Shown: piece by piece, positions 34,536 through 42,503 of the stretch
Layout: each line of letters opens with the position of its first letter
How positions within the stretch are numbered: position 1 is the first letter of the stretch
DNA from: Collinsella aerofaciens
GTDB lineage: Bacteria; Actinomycetota; Coriobacteriia; Coriobacteriales; Coriobacteriaceae
DNA length: 64,000 nucleotides
NCBI RefSeq assembly: GCF_015561195.1
Contig: NZ_JADMSU010000001.1
Span: 375,879-439,878, forward strand
Direction of reading: 5' to 3'
Notes under the pieces: generated by a model
What the model was told of the DNA's origin: nothing
Seen by the model: only the letters and a program-made list of their open reading frames with translations
Database searches by the model: none
Made by a program: the position numbers and the translations under genes

Positions 34536-34607
34536 ATTTTTTGACAGGCGGCATCGCATGCGTCCCTCGCAAGGGCAAAAAGATCCGTTTTCCTCCGTCC
34601 CCAAGGA

Positions 34608-35090
34608 TCAGTTGAACAGATTGCCGATGGGGTCGGGGGCGGAACTGGGGAGGTAGCGGATTTCTAGCTCTATGCCGAGCTCTTGCAGCTCTTTGAGGGC
34701 AGCGACGTCCGCATCGTCTATGGCGACTGCGGGCGTTGCTGGACGCTTGCCCTCCCCCGCCTGCATATGGCCAATGCTGATCTTGGTGATCGGCACACCG
34801 CCCTTGACCAGCGCGAGCGCATCCGCGGGCGACGCCACCATGATGAGAATCCATTGGCGCGGCGTTGCGGTATGAATGATGTCGATGGTCCTTTGCACCG
34901 AGAAAAACCGCGTCCACACGCCCTCGGGCGCCGCGACCCTCATAGGCGCCCACTTGCGCGAATCCGCCGCAATCTCGTCGTTGACGATTAGGACGAGGTT
35001 GGAACCCATAGCCTCGTTCCACAGCTCAACGTCTTGCCCGTAAATAAACCGGTCATCGATACGCGTGAGAAGGATCTTGGGTTGAGCCAT
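34608..35090 (-). CDS. Orphan mannose-family PTS EIIB with Tyr in place of the phospho-His
   Basis: A 160-residue protein collinear with the EIIB at 45383-45865 (LLTRID at 8-12, GSNLVLIVNDE, RFFSVQRTID, LVKGGVPITKISIGHMQAGEGKR, LKELQELGIELEIRYLPS). The phosphorylatable His of RIDNRLVHGQ is Tyr17 here (RIDDRFIYGQ; codon TAC, one base from CAC). It stands alone, with no EIIA, EIIC or EIID nearby, yet the rest of the fold is well kept. It cannot act as an ordinary phosphocarrier; a regulatory or decoy role, or recent decay, are the alternatives. Confidence 0.88.
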   Translation of the reverse strand: MAQPKILLTRIDDRFIYGQDVELWNEAMGSNLVLIVNDEIAADSRKWAPMRVAAPEGVWTRFFSVQRTIDIIHTATPRQWILIMVASPADALALVKGGVPITKISIGHMQAGEGKRPATPAVAIDDADVAALKELQELGIELEIRYLPSSAPDPIGNLFN

Positions 35091-35179
35091 GGCAGTCCCA
35101 TTCTGTTTGAGACTCGTAAGAGCGAGACATCACGTCTCCAATATTAGTGCATTTAAAGTGAGAAAAGCCGTCAGAACCC

Positions 35180-35208
35180 TTGCGCGGATGTGCGATGTCC
35201 CGTATCAT
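35180..35208 (+). promoter_or_regulatory. Probable tRNA-Thr promoter
   Basis: TTGCGC (35180-35185), 17 bp, then TATCAT (35203-35208), about 33 bp before the mature tRNA. Confidence 0.5.
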
Positions 35209-35247
35209 AGACAGCCGTTGACGCCTCAGTTGCGTCACCACATGGCC

Positions 35248-35323
35248 GCCAGCGTAGCTCAGTTGGTAGAGCACCGCTCTCGTAAAGCGGGGGTCACCGG
35301 TTCGAGCCCGGTCGCTGGCTCCA
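35248..35323 (+). tRNA. tRNA-Thr (anticodon CGT), CCA encoded
   Basis: A 76-nt cloverleaf: acceptor GCCAGCG / CGCTGGC, D-arm GCTCAGTTGGTAGAGC, anticodon stem CCGCT / AGCGG around loop CTCGTAA with anticodon CGT, T-arm CCGGTTCGAGCCCGG, discriminator T and CCA at 35321-35323. Confidence 0.97.
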
Positions 35324-35334
35324 TTGCACAAGAT

Positions 35335-35359
35335 AGCCGCCTTCGGGCGGCTTTTTTTT
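35335..35359 (+). terminator. tRNA-Thr terminator
   Basis: AGCCGCC-TTCG-GGCGGCT followed by eight T residues. Confidence 0.9.
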
Positions 35360-35539
35360 GTTGCCGATTCGCCCACTCGGTGGACTTCGGGTTTAATGCT
35401 TAGGGGCGGGGATTTACCAAAGTGAAATTTTAATGAAAAGAAACCCAGCTGCAACAATTGCCATGGTGAGGGCTCGAATTGGCCATATAGATCTAAAATA
35501 GCCACAATATACAAATGTCGAGAGACGTTGGGGATATAG

Positions 35540-36049
35540 ATGAAAAGAACTAAGGGTTTTCTTTTGTTGGTAATGATGCTGCTCGGACTGTTCTGCCTGA
35601 GTGGCCCTTCTTGGGCCGAGGCTGCCTGTCCTGAAGGTGAGCCTCAGCAGTCTTATACGGGCAGCCTGCTGATAACTGCTAAGGAGGGCGATGCCGACTC
35701 TCAGTCTGGGGTAAATCCCCTTGCCACTTTTGAGGGGGACGGCGGAACGGTCAAGCTTGACCATATTGGTAGCGGGATTTTGAGGTGGCAAGTTCTTCCG
35801 GACAAAATTGCGAACGATCCCTTCTCTTTTGCTGGAACGATATATCTATACAAGGTTGTGAGCGGAAAACAAAAATATGTCGATTGCTATCCGACAAACG
35901 GGTCTGGAATTGCATTCACCGGCATTTCGGGGCAGATTGATACACATGTACGAAAGGGAACCTATGTGGTGCGTTGGGTTGGAGCTGCTGCAGGCCCGAT
36001 ATGGATTGCGGTCTTGCGCCCCGATGTCCAAATAGGTTTCTCTCTCTAG
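35540..36049 (+). CDS. Secreted hypothetical protein
   Basis: A 169-residue protein with a clear signal peptide (KRTKGFLLLVMMLLGLFCLSGPSWAEA, cleavage probably after ASA-like AEA near residue 28). The mature part looks beta-rich (YTGSLLITAKEG, GTVKLDHIGSGILRW, GTYVVRWVGAAAGPIWIAVL), with two Cys. No family recognised. It lies 200 bp after tRNA-Thr in a stretch visibly less GC-rich than the surroundings and just before another unknown gene. Confidence 0.7.
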   Translation: MKRTKGFLLLVMMLLGLFCLSGPSWAEAACPEGEPQQSYTGSLLITAKEGDADSQSGVNPLATFEGDGGTVKLDHIGSGILRWQVLPDKIANDPFSFAGTIYLYKVVSGKQKYVDCYPTNGSGIAFTGISGQIDTHVRKGTYVVRWVGAAAGPIWIAVLRPDVQIGFSL

Positions 36050-36063
36050 ACGGGAAGTTGCTC

Positions 36064-36429
36064 ATGGACGCCATATATGACGGAGATGACTGGGTCGATC
36101 ATTATACTTGGCGCCTGGTCGGCTCGAACGACAATGGGGATGTGGTGTTTGATGGACTATGTCCAAAGCATCTCCATCCTTTTGTCTCGTCGTTAATTGA
36201 GAGTTCCGCTCGTGTTGCCCCCTACAGCTCGGCATCGCTTCATGATACGGACGTTTTGAAGACCATAAGGGAGTCAATTGACGAGGGCACGATGAGCGGC
36301 CCGCTGTTTTCTCGGCTTGTGGGGCTAGATGAGATTGGCTCGAAACGACTGCTTGCGGGCGAAAAAGTGGAACTCACTTATCGGTCGATGATTTCAATCC
36401 TGCGGCTAGCCGATGTTCTTCGCAAATAA
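36064..36429 (+). CDS. Hypothetical protein (121 aa)
   Basis: A 121-residue, mainly helical soluble protein (AIYDGDDWVDHYTWRLVG then helices to SMISILRLADVLRK). The C-terminal LVGLDEIGSKRLLAGEKVELTYRSMISIL resembles a small helix-turn-helix or antitoxin-like fold, but no family can be named. The ATG at 36064 follows GGGAAG; an upstream open stretch overlaps the secreted-protein gene and is unlikely to be used. It is only 14 bp from that gene. Confidence 0.6.
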   Translation: MDAIYDGDDWVDHYTWRLVGSNDNGDVVFDGLCPKHLHPFVSSLIESSARVAPYSSASLHDTDVLKTIRESIDEGTMSGPLFSRLVGLDEIGSKRLLAGEKVELTYRSMISILRLADVLRK

Positions 36430-36456
36430 ATGAGGCTTCCCTATTCAAAAACAGAA

Positions 36457-36533
36457 AACCCCGCCAAACGTGATTCCCCTAGGGAAAGCACGTTTGGCGG
36501 GGTCCTAGCGTGATTTCCCTAGGGGAATCACGC
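36457..36533. terminator. Double hairpin between convergent genes
   Basis: ACCCCGCCAAACGTG pairs with CACGTTTGGCGGGGT (about 36458-36503); a second stem GCGTGATTTCCC / GGGGAATCACGC follows (36508-36533). The loop word GTGATTCCCCTAGGG recurs inverted in the second stem. It probably terminates the 36064 gene and yhcH. Confidence 0.75.
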
Positions 36534-36564
36534 CATCAGACGAGCAGCTCAGTCGAGCAGCGCG

Positions 36565-37038
36565 CTACTCCTCCCAGTAAGCATCTGCAAGCAGCTTAAA
36601 GCAGATCTTCTTGACCGGCTGTGCGCCATCGCCCGGGAACTCGAGCGTGGGCATGTGAGGCTCGCCGGCAACGAACAGTGCAAACTTGTCGTCGGCAAGA
36701 TCGCCGGCGATCGAAGCGTCGGAATCGACCAGATCGTAGTCGTCCTTCTCGTCAAACTCCTGGACCAGCGTCAGGCTGCCCGTGGCAACCTTAAAGGCCT
36801 CGCGACCCTCAACATCAATCTGCAGGTCGTGATAGCGCTGATGCGTCTCATAGTGAGCCTCGGCCTCAGGACGCGTCGTGGGAGCCATGACGTTCGCAAA
36901 GACCTTGTCGCCCAGAATCGGATGGCTGCCGACCTCGAGCTCCGCCGGGTCGTTCTCCTCGAGCCAGTCGATCAGCACATCGAGGCCCTTGAGCATTCCG
37001 CGGTATTCCTCAATATCGCCCAGTGCACCGTAAATCAT
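36565..37038 (-). CDS. YhcH/YjgK/YiaL-family sugar anomerase-like protein
   Basis: A 157-residue cupin-like protein of the YhcH (DUF386/NanQ/EbgC) family. GSHPILGDKVFANVM, YETHQRYHDLQIDVEG (metal-binding His/Asp), FVAGEPHMPTL and VKKICFKL are family hallmarks. Known members open or interconvert anomers of sialic acid or galactosides. GAGAGGGG precedes the ATG. It follows lacX2-lacC2 on the same strand, with a nagA fragment between, so a role in the amino-sugar pathway is likely. Confidence 0.9.
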   Translation of the reverse strand: MIYGALGDIEEYRGMLKGLDVLIDWLEENDPAELEVGSHPILGDKVFANVMAPTTRPEAEAHYETHQRYHDLQIDVEGREAFKVATGSLTLVQEFDEKDDYDLVDSDASIAGDLADDKFALFVAGEPHMPTLEFPGDGAQPVKKICFKLLADAYWEE

Positions 37039-37070
37039 CTAAATCCCCTCTCGGATCGTTTCTTTGGCAG

Positions 37071-37199
37071 CTACTCGGTAAACGCATTACCGACGCTGTT
37101 GCCACCCACATACGTCTCGACCAGGGTAAGGTCGGGATTGAACACGACGGCATCGGCGTCGCGCCCCGGCATAATGCTACCGCACTTGTCATCGGCTCT
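37071..37199 (-). pseudogene. nagA 3'-end remnant
   Basis: On the minus strand this reads about 42 codons matching the C-terminus of the nagA gene at 39936-41105: DDKCGSIMPGRDAD, VVFNPDLTLVETYVGG, NSVGNAFTE, stop. The rest of the gene is missing. It lies between yhcH and lacC2, which suggests that a second nagA once stood here or that the block rearranged. Confidence 0.82.
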
Positions 37200-37242
37200 A
37201 ACCACAAGTAAGCAACCGATGCCGGGGCCGACGCCCAAGCTC

Positions 37243-38178
37243 CTACAGCTCGGTCACGACAACGCCGTTGTAGACCTCGTCCCAACGGTCCATGACCAAG
37301 TGGCCAGTCATGGGATCCATGGCGTTGAGCTTGCCGCAGGTGTTGGCGGTACGCAGCACCGTCTCATCATCCGCGCCAGCAGCAATCGCATGTGCGAAGC
37401 CAGCAATGGTCGAGTCGCCAGAACCCGTAGCGTTAACGGCAGGAATATCGGGAGTCTTGGCGCGGAACGCACGGCCGTTATGGAAGCCCACGGAACCGGC
37501 GGCACCCATGGAAACGACGACCCAGGGGATATCGGAGAAGCGGGCATCAGAGGCGAGCGCGGCGCGGAGCTCGTCCACATCGTCGGTGGTAAAGCTCGTG
37601 CCCAGAAGGCCGTTGATCTCGGTCAGGTTAGGCTTAACCAGCTCGGGCTTAATTTCGGACTTAAGAGCGGCCTCGAGCGAAGCACCCGAGGTATCGAGCA
37701 GCACCTTGGCGCCGGCGTTCTCGGCAATGCCCGTGATCTTGGCGTAGTAGTCCGCCTCGACGCCGCGGGGCAGCGAACCCGAGATGGTGACGACGTCGGC
37801 CTTGCCCGCAAGCTCGGTAAACTTGGCGGTAAAGGCATCGAGCTCCTCGGGGGCAATCGTCGGGCCGCTCTCGAGCAGCTCGGTCTGGTTGCCAGCGTGG
37901 AGGATGTTAAGGCAAATACGGGTCTCGCCCTTGATGGGCACAAAGTCGTTGTTAATACCGTTGGCGTCCATGAGCTCAGCCATGTAGGCGCCCATGTGGC
38001 CGCCGAGCAGGCCGGTTGCCACAACGTCATCGCCCAGCTGACCCAGGACGCGGGCCACGTTAAGACCCTTGCCGCCGGCGGTCTTTTCGGGCGTCACGCG
38101 GTTGACGTCGTCGATAATGAGCTCATCGAGCTGATAGCGCGTATCGACAGACGGGTTCATCGTAACGGTGAGGATCAT
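37243..38178 (-). CDS. lacC: Tagatose-6-phosphate kinase (PfkB family), copy 2
   Basis: A 311-residue paralogue of the 14452 gene, same length and highly alike throughout: MILTVTMNPSVDTRYQLDEL, KTAGGKGLNVARVLGQLG, VNATGSGDSTIAGFAHAI. AAGGAGC precedes the ATG. In this locus it would phosphorylate the tagatose-6-phosphate made by AgaS. It follows lacX2 by 59 bp, repeating the lacX-lacC order of the lac operon. Confidence 0.9.
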   Translation of the reverse strand: MILTVTMNPSVDTRYQLDELIIDDVNRVTPEKTAGGKGLNVARVLGQLGDDVVATGLLGGHMGAYMAELMDANGINNDFVPIKGETRICLNILHAGNQTELLESGPTIAPEELDAFTAKFTELAGKADVVTISGSLPRGVEADYYAKITGIAENAGAKVLLDTSGASLEAALKSEIKPELVKPNLTEINGLLGTSFTTDDVDELRAALASDARFSDIPWVVVSMGAAGSVGFHNGRAFRAKTPDIPAVNATGSGDSTIAGFAHAIAAGADDETVLRTANTCGKLNAMDPMTGHLVMDRWDEVYNGVVVTEL

Positions 38179-38237
38179 TTTTAGCTCCTTATCTCGCAGG
38201 CTCCTTGTGCCTCGCGATACGAGTCGACAAAACGGAA

Positions 38238-39119
38238 TTACAGAATCTCAATCGTGAACGAGCGAGCGATGGTCTCCTTGGGCTTGGCGATAAGGCAGCC
38301 GCGCTTGTGCTCAAGCACGTCGTCCTCATCGGAACAGGTCGAAAGACCGCCCCAAGGCTCAACTGCCACAAAATCGCCCTCGGGCTTACTCCACACAATG
38401 AGATACGGGAAACCCTCAAAGCTCAAGCGAACGCCCTTGTCCTCGCCCTTCTTGGAAAGCGTGACCTGACGGCTCTCGAGCACGTCAAAGATGGTCTCCG
38501 CAAAATCGAAGAGCTCATGCGACAGAGGCAGCGTCTTTCCCACCATGGGGTTCTTGGAGCGGTTAGCTACATCAATCAATCCGGTCGAGGGTACGGCGGT
38601 GCAAAGCTCCGCAGCCTCGTCTTTCTCGAAGCGCAACTCGTAGTCCGTATAGGCCTCGCCCTCATCGAGCGGGCACCTAAAGCCGGGGTGTCCACCGATA
38701 AAGAACGGCATGTCCTCGGTGCCCTCGTTGGTCACCTCATAGGAGACGCGCACGGCACTGTCCTCGAGCGTATAACGGGCGACGAGCTTAAACGGATACG
38801 GATAATCGCTCAGCAGCGCGGCGTTATCCTCCGAAGCCAGGCACATCGCCAGCTCGTTCGCGTTTTGGCTCAGCAGCTTCCACTCCTGCTTGCGCGCAAA
38901 CCCGTGGCGAGCGAGCTTTACATGATGCCCGGCAAACGTCATGGCGCTGTTGTCGCGCAAGCCTCCGCAAATCGGGAAGCAAATCGGTGCCTGGCCGGAC
39001 CACACGGCGGGGTCACCCTGCCACAGATACTCGCGACCTCCAGCCTCGATCGAGGTAAACGAACCGCCAGCCGTGGACACCTTAATAGAAATCGAATCGT
39101 TGGAGAGAGCGTATTCCAT
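38238..39119 (-). CDS. lacX: Aldose 1-epimerase-family protein (LacX-like), copy 2
   Basis: A 293-residue paralogue of the 15444 protein, identical in length (EYLWQGDPAVWSGQAPICFPICGGL, LARHGFARKQEWKLL, FFIGGHPGFRCPLDEGE, VAVEPWGGLSTCSDEDDVLEHKRGCL). ATG at 39119 with AAAGGAT upstream; the open frame extends 45 codons further without homology. It is first in the lacX2-lacC2 operon and is divergent from the flavodoxin gene. Confidence 0.88.
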   Translation of the reverse strand: MEYALSNDSISIKVSTAGGSFTSIEAGGREYLWQGDPAVWSGQAPICFPICGGLRDNSAMTFAGHHVKLARHGFARKQEWKLLSQNANELAMCLASEDNAALLSDYPYPFKLVARYTLEDSAVRVSYEVTNEGTEDMPFFIGGHPGFRCPLDEGEAYTDYELRFEKDEAAELCTAVPSTGLIDVANRSKNPMVGKTLPLSHELFDFAETIFDVLESRQVTLSKKGEDKGVRLSFEGFPYLIVWSKPEGDFVAVEPWGGLSTCSDEDDVLEHKRGCLIAKPKETIARSFTIEIL

Positions 39120-39275
39120 TGCCCATCCTTTCGAACAACTGCTTTTTGCTCGCAAGTACCCGTCTCGGCCCTGACCAAAGGACAAACCCGCACGTTCATC
39201 GATGCGTCCGGTATCCCAGCCATGCAACGGGGTACCATACAGACATTGATGCAATTACAGCTGAAAGGCCTTCTT

Positions 39276-39860
39276 ATGCGAACCATCATCCTCTATGCCT
39301 CACGCCACCACGGCAATACGAAAAAGCTCGTGGACGCCATCGTCGAGGCGCACCCCGAGATCGATACCCTCGACGTGAAGTCGCTCGGTAAAAACGAGTA
39401 CCCCGACCTGCACGAATATCATCTAATCGGTGTCGCCACGGGCATCTATTACTCCGAGATCGACAAGGACATGGCACGCGTGCTCACTAACGTGCTGCAG
39501 CCGCAGGACAAGGTGTTTGGCCTTATGACCTACGGTGGCAAAAACAAGTGGTACGGCAAGGATATCGATGGCATCTGCCGCATGAGGCAGGCCATCTTTA
39601 TGGGTGTCTACGGCTGCCCCGGCTTTGATACGTGGGGGCCGTTCAAGCTCGCCGGCGGTGTCCAAAAGGGACACCCGACCGCTGAGGAAATTAAGGGCGC
39701 CGTCGACTTCTTCGACAAGATCGAAGACGAGTATGGCGACATCATCGTCGAAGAGTACGCCAAGCGCGAGAAGCGTCTAGCATACGAGAAGGAGCATCCT
39801 GCAGGAGGCCTGGTGGCCGGCGTCAAGCGCACGGCAAAGAAGATCGCTAACAAGCTGTAA
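39276..39860 (+). CDS. Flavodoxin-like protein
   Basis: A 194-residue flavodoxin-fold protein. The FMN phosphate loop is LYASRHHGNTKKLVDAI (residues 6-22); later GVATGIYYSEI and LMTYGGKNKWYGKDID lie at the flavin site, the pattern seen in flavodoxin/protoporphyrinogen-oxidase-type proteins. Residues after 150 form a charged tail (EEYAKREKRLAYEKEHP) and a basic end. AAAGG precedes the ATG. It is embedded among GalNAc genes on the opposite strand without an obvious functional link. Confidence 0.85.
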   Translation: MRTIILYASRHHGNTKKLVDAIVEAHPEIDTLDVKSLGKNEYPDLHEYHLIGVATGIYYSEIDKDMARVLTNVLQPQDKVFGLMTYGGKNKWYGKDIDGICRMRQAIFMGVYGCPGFDTWGPFKLAGGVQKGHPTAEEIKGAVDFFDKIEDEYGDIIVEEYAKREKRLAYEKEHPAGGLVAGVKRTAKKIANKL

Positions 39861-39891
39861 CTGTGAAGGTGCTTTTGAGCGTTTAACCCAT

Positions 39892-39929
39892 ACGGCGGGT
39901 CCGAGCAGATTCGGGCCCGCCGTCTTTTT
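39892..39929. terminator. Bidirectional terminator between flavodoxin and nagA
   Basis: ACGGCGGGTCCGA pairs with TCGGGCCCGCCGT, then TTTTT. Confidence 0.85.
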
Positions 39930-39935
39930 CTATCG

Positions 39936-41105
39936 CTACTCGGTAAAGGCGTTGCCGACGCTCTGGCCGCCAACATACGTCTCGACGAGGGTGAGCTCGT
40001 GGTCGAACACGACAAAGTCGGCGTCGCGACCCGGCATGATGCTGCCACACTTATCCTCGATGTGCGCAGAGCGTGCCGGCACCTCGGTTGCCATGCGAAT
40101 GGCGATATCGGCGCTGGCGATGCCCCAGTCGACGATGTTCTTGACGCCCTGGGCAAGCGTGAGCACCGAGCCGGCAATGCTCTTGCCGTCGGCGAGCCAG
40201 CACAGGTTGTCCTTCATGATGACGTCCATACCACCACTGGTGTAGCTGCCCTCGGGCATGCCGCCGCAACCCAGGCAGTCGGTGATGAGCACCGTGTGCT
40301 GCCAGCCCTTTGCCTGCAGCAGCGCCTTAATGGCGGCAGGGTTTACGTGCTTGCCGTCACAGATGATCTCGGCGTAGGTCTCGGGCGTGGACATGGCAGC
40401 ACCCACGACACCGGGCTCACGGTGATGCAGCCCGCGCTGGCCGTTATAGGTATGCGTAAAGCAGCTGGCACCAGCGTTGATGGCGGCAATGCACTCATCG
40501 TAGGTGGCGTCGGAGTGACCGATGCTGGTCACCACACCCTTGGCGTTCAGAGCAGCCGCATAAGCAGCGGCACCGTCGCGCTCGGCCGCCATGGCACTCT
40601 TAACGATGCGACCACCCGCGGCCTCCTGCCACTGATCGAAGACCTCCTCGGAGGGATCGATAAGATAAGCGGGGTTCTGCGCGCCCACGTGCTTCATGGT
40701 AAAGAAGGGGCCCTCCAGGTAGATGCCCTGAATGCGAGCACCGCAGAAGTCGGGGCCGCGACCCTCGTCAGCCTGGGCGATGGCGGCGCAGGCGTCCTTG
40801 ATCTGCTCGACGCCATCGGTGAACGTCGTGGGCAGCCAGCTGGTGGTACCGCGACGGGCAAGCTCGGTCGAGCTGATATCGATGCCCTCGGGATCGTTAT
40901 CGGTAGTTGAGTGGTTGTAGAAACCATGGATGTGAGTATCGACCATACCCGGTGCGATCCACGATCCCGTGTAGTCCTTAATCTCGCAAGAGGGCTCGTC
41001 GGCCTGCCAGGCGCCAAAGACGCCATCCTCGACCATAAGATAGCCGCCCAGTTGCGGGCCTGCCGGCAAGAAGAACTTGTCAGCCTTAATTGCGTACGTG
41101 CTCAT
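39936..41105 (-). CDS. nagA: N-acetylglucosamine/galactosamine-6-phosphate deacetylase
   Basis: A 389-residue amidohydrolase. Metal-site motifs are VDTHIHGFYNHST, LEGPFF, SIGHSDATYDEC and HTYNGQRGLHHREPG; the catalytic Asp lies in LITDCLGCGG. It removes acetate from GlcNAc-6-P or GalNAc-6-P. Because it neighbours agaS and a mannose-family PTS and no nagB is seen, the AgaA role (GalNAc-6-P) is favoured, though motifs do not separate the two. AAGGAG precedes the ATG at 41105. A fragment of a second copy lies at 37071-37199. Confidence 0.92.
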   Translation of the reverse strand: MSTYAIKADKFFLPAGPQLGGYLMVEDGVFGAWQADEPSCEIKDYTGSWIAPGMVDTHIHGFYNHSTTDNDPEGIDISSTELARRGTTSWLPTTFTDGVEQIKDACAAIAQADEGRGPDFCGARIQGIYLEGPFFTMKHVGAQNPAYLIDPSEEVFDQWQEAAGGRIVKSAMAAERDGAAAYAAALNAKGVVTSIGHSDATYDECIAAINAGASCFTHTYNGQRGLHHREPGVVGAAMSTPETYAEIICDGKHVNPAAIKALLQAKGWQHTVLITDCLGCGGMPEGSYTSGGMDVIMKDNLCWLADGKSIAGSVLTLAQGVKNIVDWGIASADIAIRMATEVPARSAHIEDKCGSIMPGRDADFVVFDHELTLVETYVGGQSVGNAFTE

Positions 41106-41172
41106 ATGCACTCCTTGCTTCTAAAGCAGTTGACTGTGGTGATGCTTATACCCAGCTCAGGTAAAACAAAAA

Positions 41173-41205
41173 GCGCCCGCCCGCCGTTATGAGCGGACGG
41201 GCGCC
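41173..41205 (-). terminator. Hairpin between agaS and nagA
   Basis: GCGCCCGCCCGC pairs with GCGGACGGGCGC and reads into TTTTTGTTTTAC on the minus strand. It may partly separate nagA from agaS transcription. Confidence 0.75.
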
Positions 41206-41222
41206 CTTACAGGGGGACGCGA

Positions 41223-42389
41223 TTAAGCGGTGAAGGGGTGAATCGTCACGCCCTTAACCACGCGGTTGACCGTGCCGGTGGGGCTCGGCGTATCGGGCGT
41301 GTTGCCCACGCGCACGGAGTTGAGCAGGCTGATAGCCTGGGCAAACATCACGAACGGCAGAGCAAGATAGCCCTCGGGCAGTGCCTCGTAGCCCTTAAAG
41401 GTGAAAGACTCGCCCTCATAGACGGTGGCACCTTCCTGCTGAACGGCGACGGTGTGCTGAGCGATCTCGTCGCCACCGATCTCGTTGAGGATGTCGATGT
41501 CGTACTGACGGGTGTAGGCGTCGTTGTTGACGAACACGAAGACGAGCGTCTTATCGTCGACGAAAGACTTAGGTCCGTGACGATAGCCCATGGAGGTGTC
41601 GTAGGAAGTAGCGACCAGACCGTGAGCGAGCTCGAGGATCTTGAGCTGGCTCTCCTGGGCAAGGCCACCGAAGGAGCCAGAACCCAAGTAGGTCACGCGG
41701 TTGAAGTCACCAGCCAGGTAATCGGCAACCTCGGACTCGCGAGCGATGACCTCCTCGCCCATCTTGGCGATGGTCTCGACCCACTCGGCCTTCTGCTCAT
41801 CGGAAGCCTCGTCAAAGATGAGGGTAGAGAGCAGGGTCATGCAGGTGTAGGAGCCGGTCATGGCGAAGCCCTTGTCGTTGGCGCGCGGAATGAGCAGCGT
41901 CAGCGCATTGGGGTCATCGGCAGACTCGACGGCGAGCTTGCCCTCGGGAGCGCAGGTGATGTTGAGGAACTTGACGTTGTGGACGAGCTCCTTGGCAACG
42001 GCAACGGCGGCAAGGCTCTCGGGGCTGTTGCCAGAGCGGGCAAAGGAAACCACGAGCGTGGGATCCTCGGCGCGCAGGAAGTCGCGCGGGGCGCTCACGA
42101 TGTCGGTCGTGGCGATGGGCTTAAAGTCGTAGAGATCAGTGTTGCCAGCGTGACGCAGGTACGGGGCGCAGGTATCGCCAACGTAGTCGGACGTACCGGC
42201 ACCGGTGAAGACAACGGACAGACGGCCCTCGCCCATAGCGCGAGCCTCGGCCAGAAAGGCCTCGATGGCCTCCTTGTTCTCGCGATAGATGTTGAGCGTA
42301 TCACGCCAAAGCTCGGGCTGCTGAGCAATCTCGGCCGTGGTGATCTGGGCGCCGAGCTCGGTGAGCTCCTCGACACTCTTCTCGAACAT
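41223..42389 (-). CDS. agaS: AgaS-type SIS-domain galactosamine-6-phosphate deaminase/isomerase
   Basis: A 388-residue protein with two SIS (sugar isomerase) domains: VVFTGAGTSDYVGDTCAPYL (about residues 59-78), VVSFARSGNSPESLAAVAVA, GSFGGLAQESQLKILELAHG and TSYDTSMGYRHGPKSFVDD. It matches AgaS, which converts galactosamine-6-phosphate to tagatose-6-phosphate plus ammonia. GAGAGAGG precedes the ATG. A CTGGTAGTAACCAG dyad lies 62 bp upstream, presumably bound by the divergent-region GntR regulator. Confidence 0.92.
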   Translation of the reverse strand: MFEKSVEELTELGAQITTAEIAQQPELWRDTLNIYRENKEAIEAFLAEARAMGEGRLSVVFTGAGTSDYVGDTCAPYLRHAGNTDLYDFKPIATTDIVSAPRDFLRAEDPTLVVSFARSGNSPESLAAVAVAKELVHNVKFLNITCAPEGKLAVESADDPNALTLLIPRANDKGFAMTGSYTCMTLLSTLIFDEASDEQKAEWVETIAKMGEEVIARESEVADYLAGDFNRVTYLGSGSFGGLAQESQLKILELAHGLVATSYDTSMGYRHGPKSFVDDKTLVFVFVNNDAYTRQYDIDILNEIGGDEIAQHTVAVQQEGATVYEGESFTFKGYEALPEGYLALPFVMFAQAISLLNSVRVGNTPDTPSPTGTVNRVVKGVTIHPFTA

Positions 42390-42450
42390 TTCTAATACCT
42401 CTCTCTAGAAGTAATCCTCTGACGTGCAATTATACACTTCGGTTGGTTAT

Positions 42451-42464
42451 CTGGTAGTAACCAG
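42451..42464. promoter_or_regulatory. GntR operator candidate upstream of agaS
   Basis: CTGGTAGTAACCAG is a dyad (CTGGT-N4-ACCAG) close to the known NagR/DasR-type operator ACTGGTCTAGACCAGT. The same sequence lies before the PTS operon at 46743. Confidence 0.7.
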
Positions 42465-42503
42465 TTAAATACAGAGAATCATCATATGGAAACGGTGCGA
42501 ACA

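Noticed and set aside
35974-36063. Longer N-terminus for the 121-residue protein
   Set aside because: It would overlap the secreted-protein gene; the ATG at 36064 has a better-placed GGGAAG.
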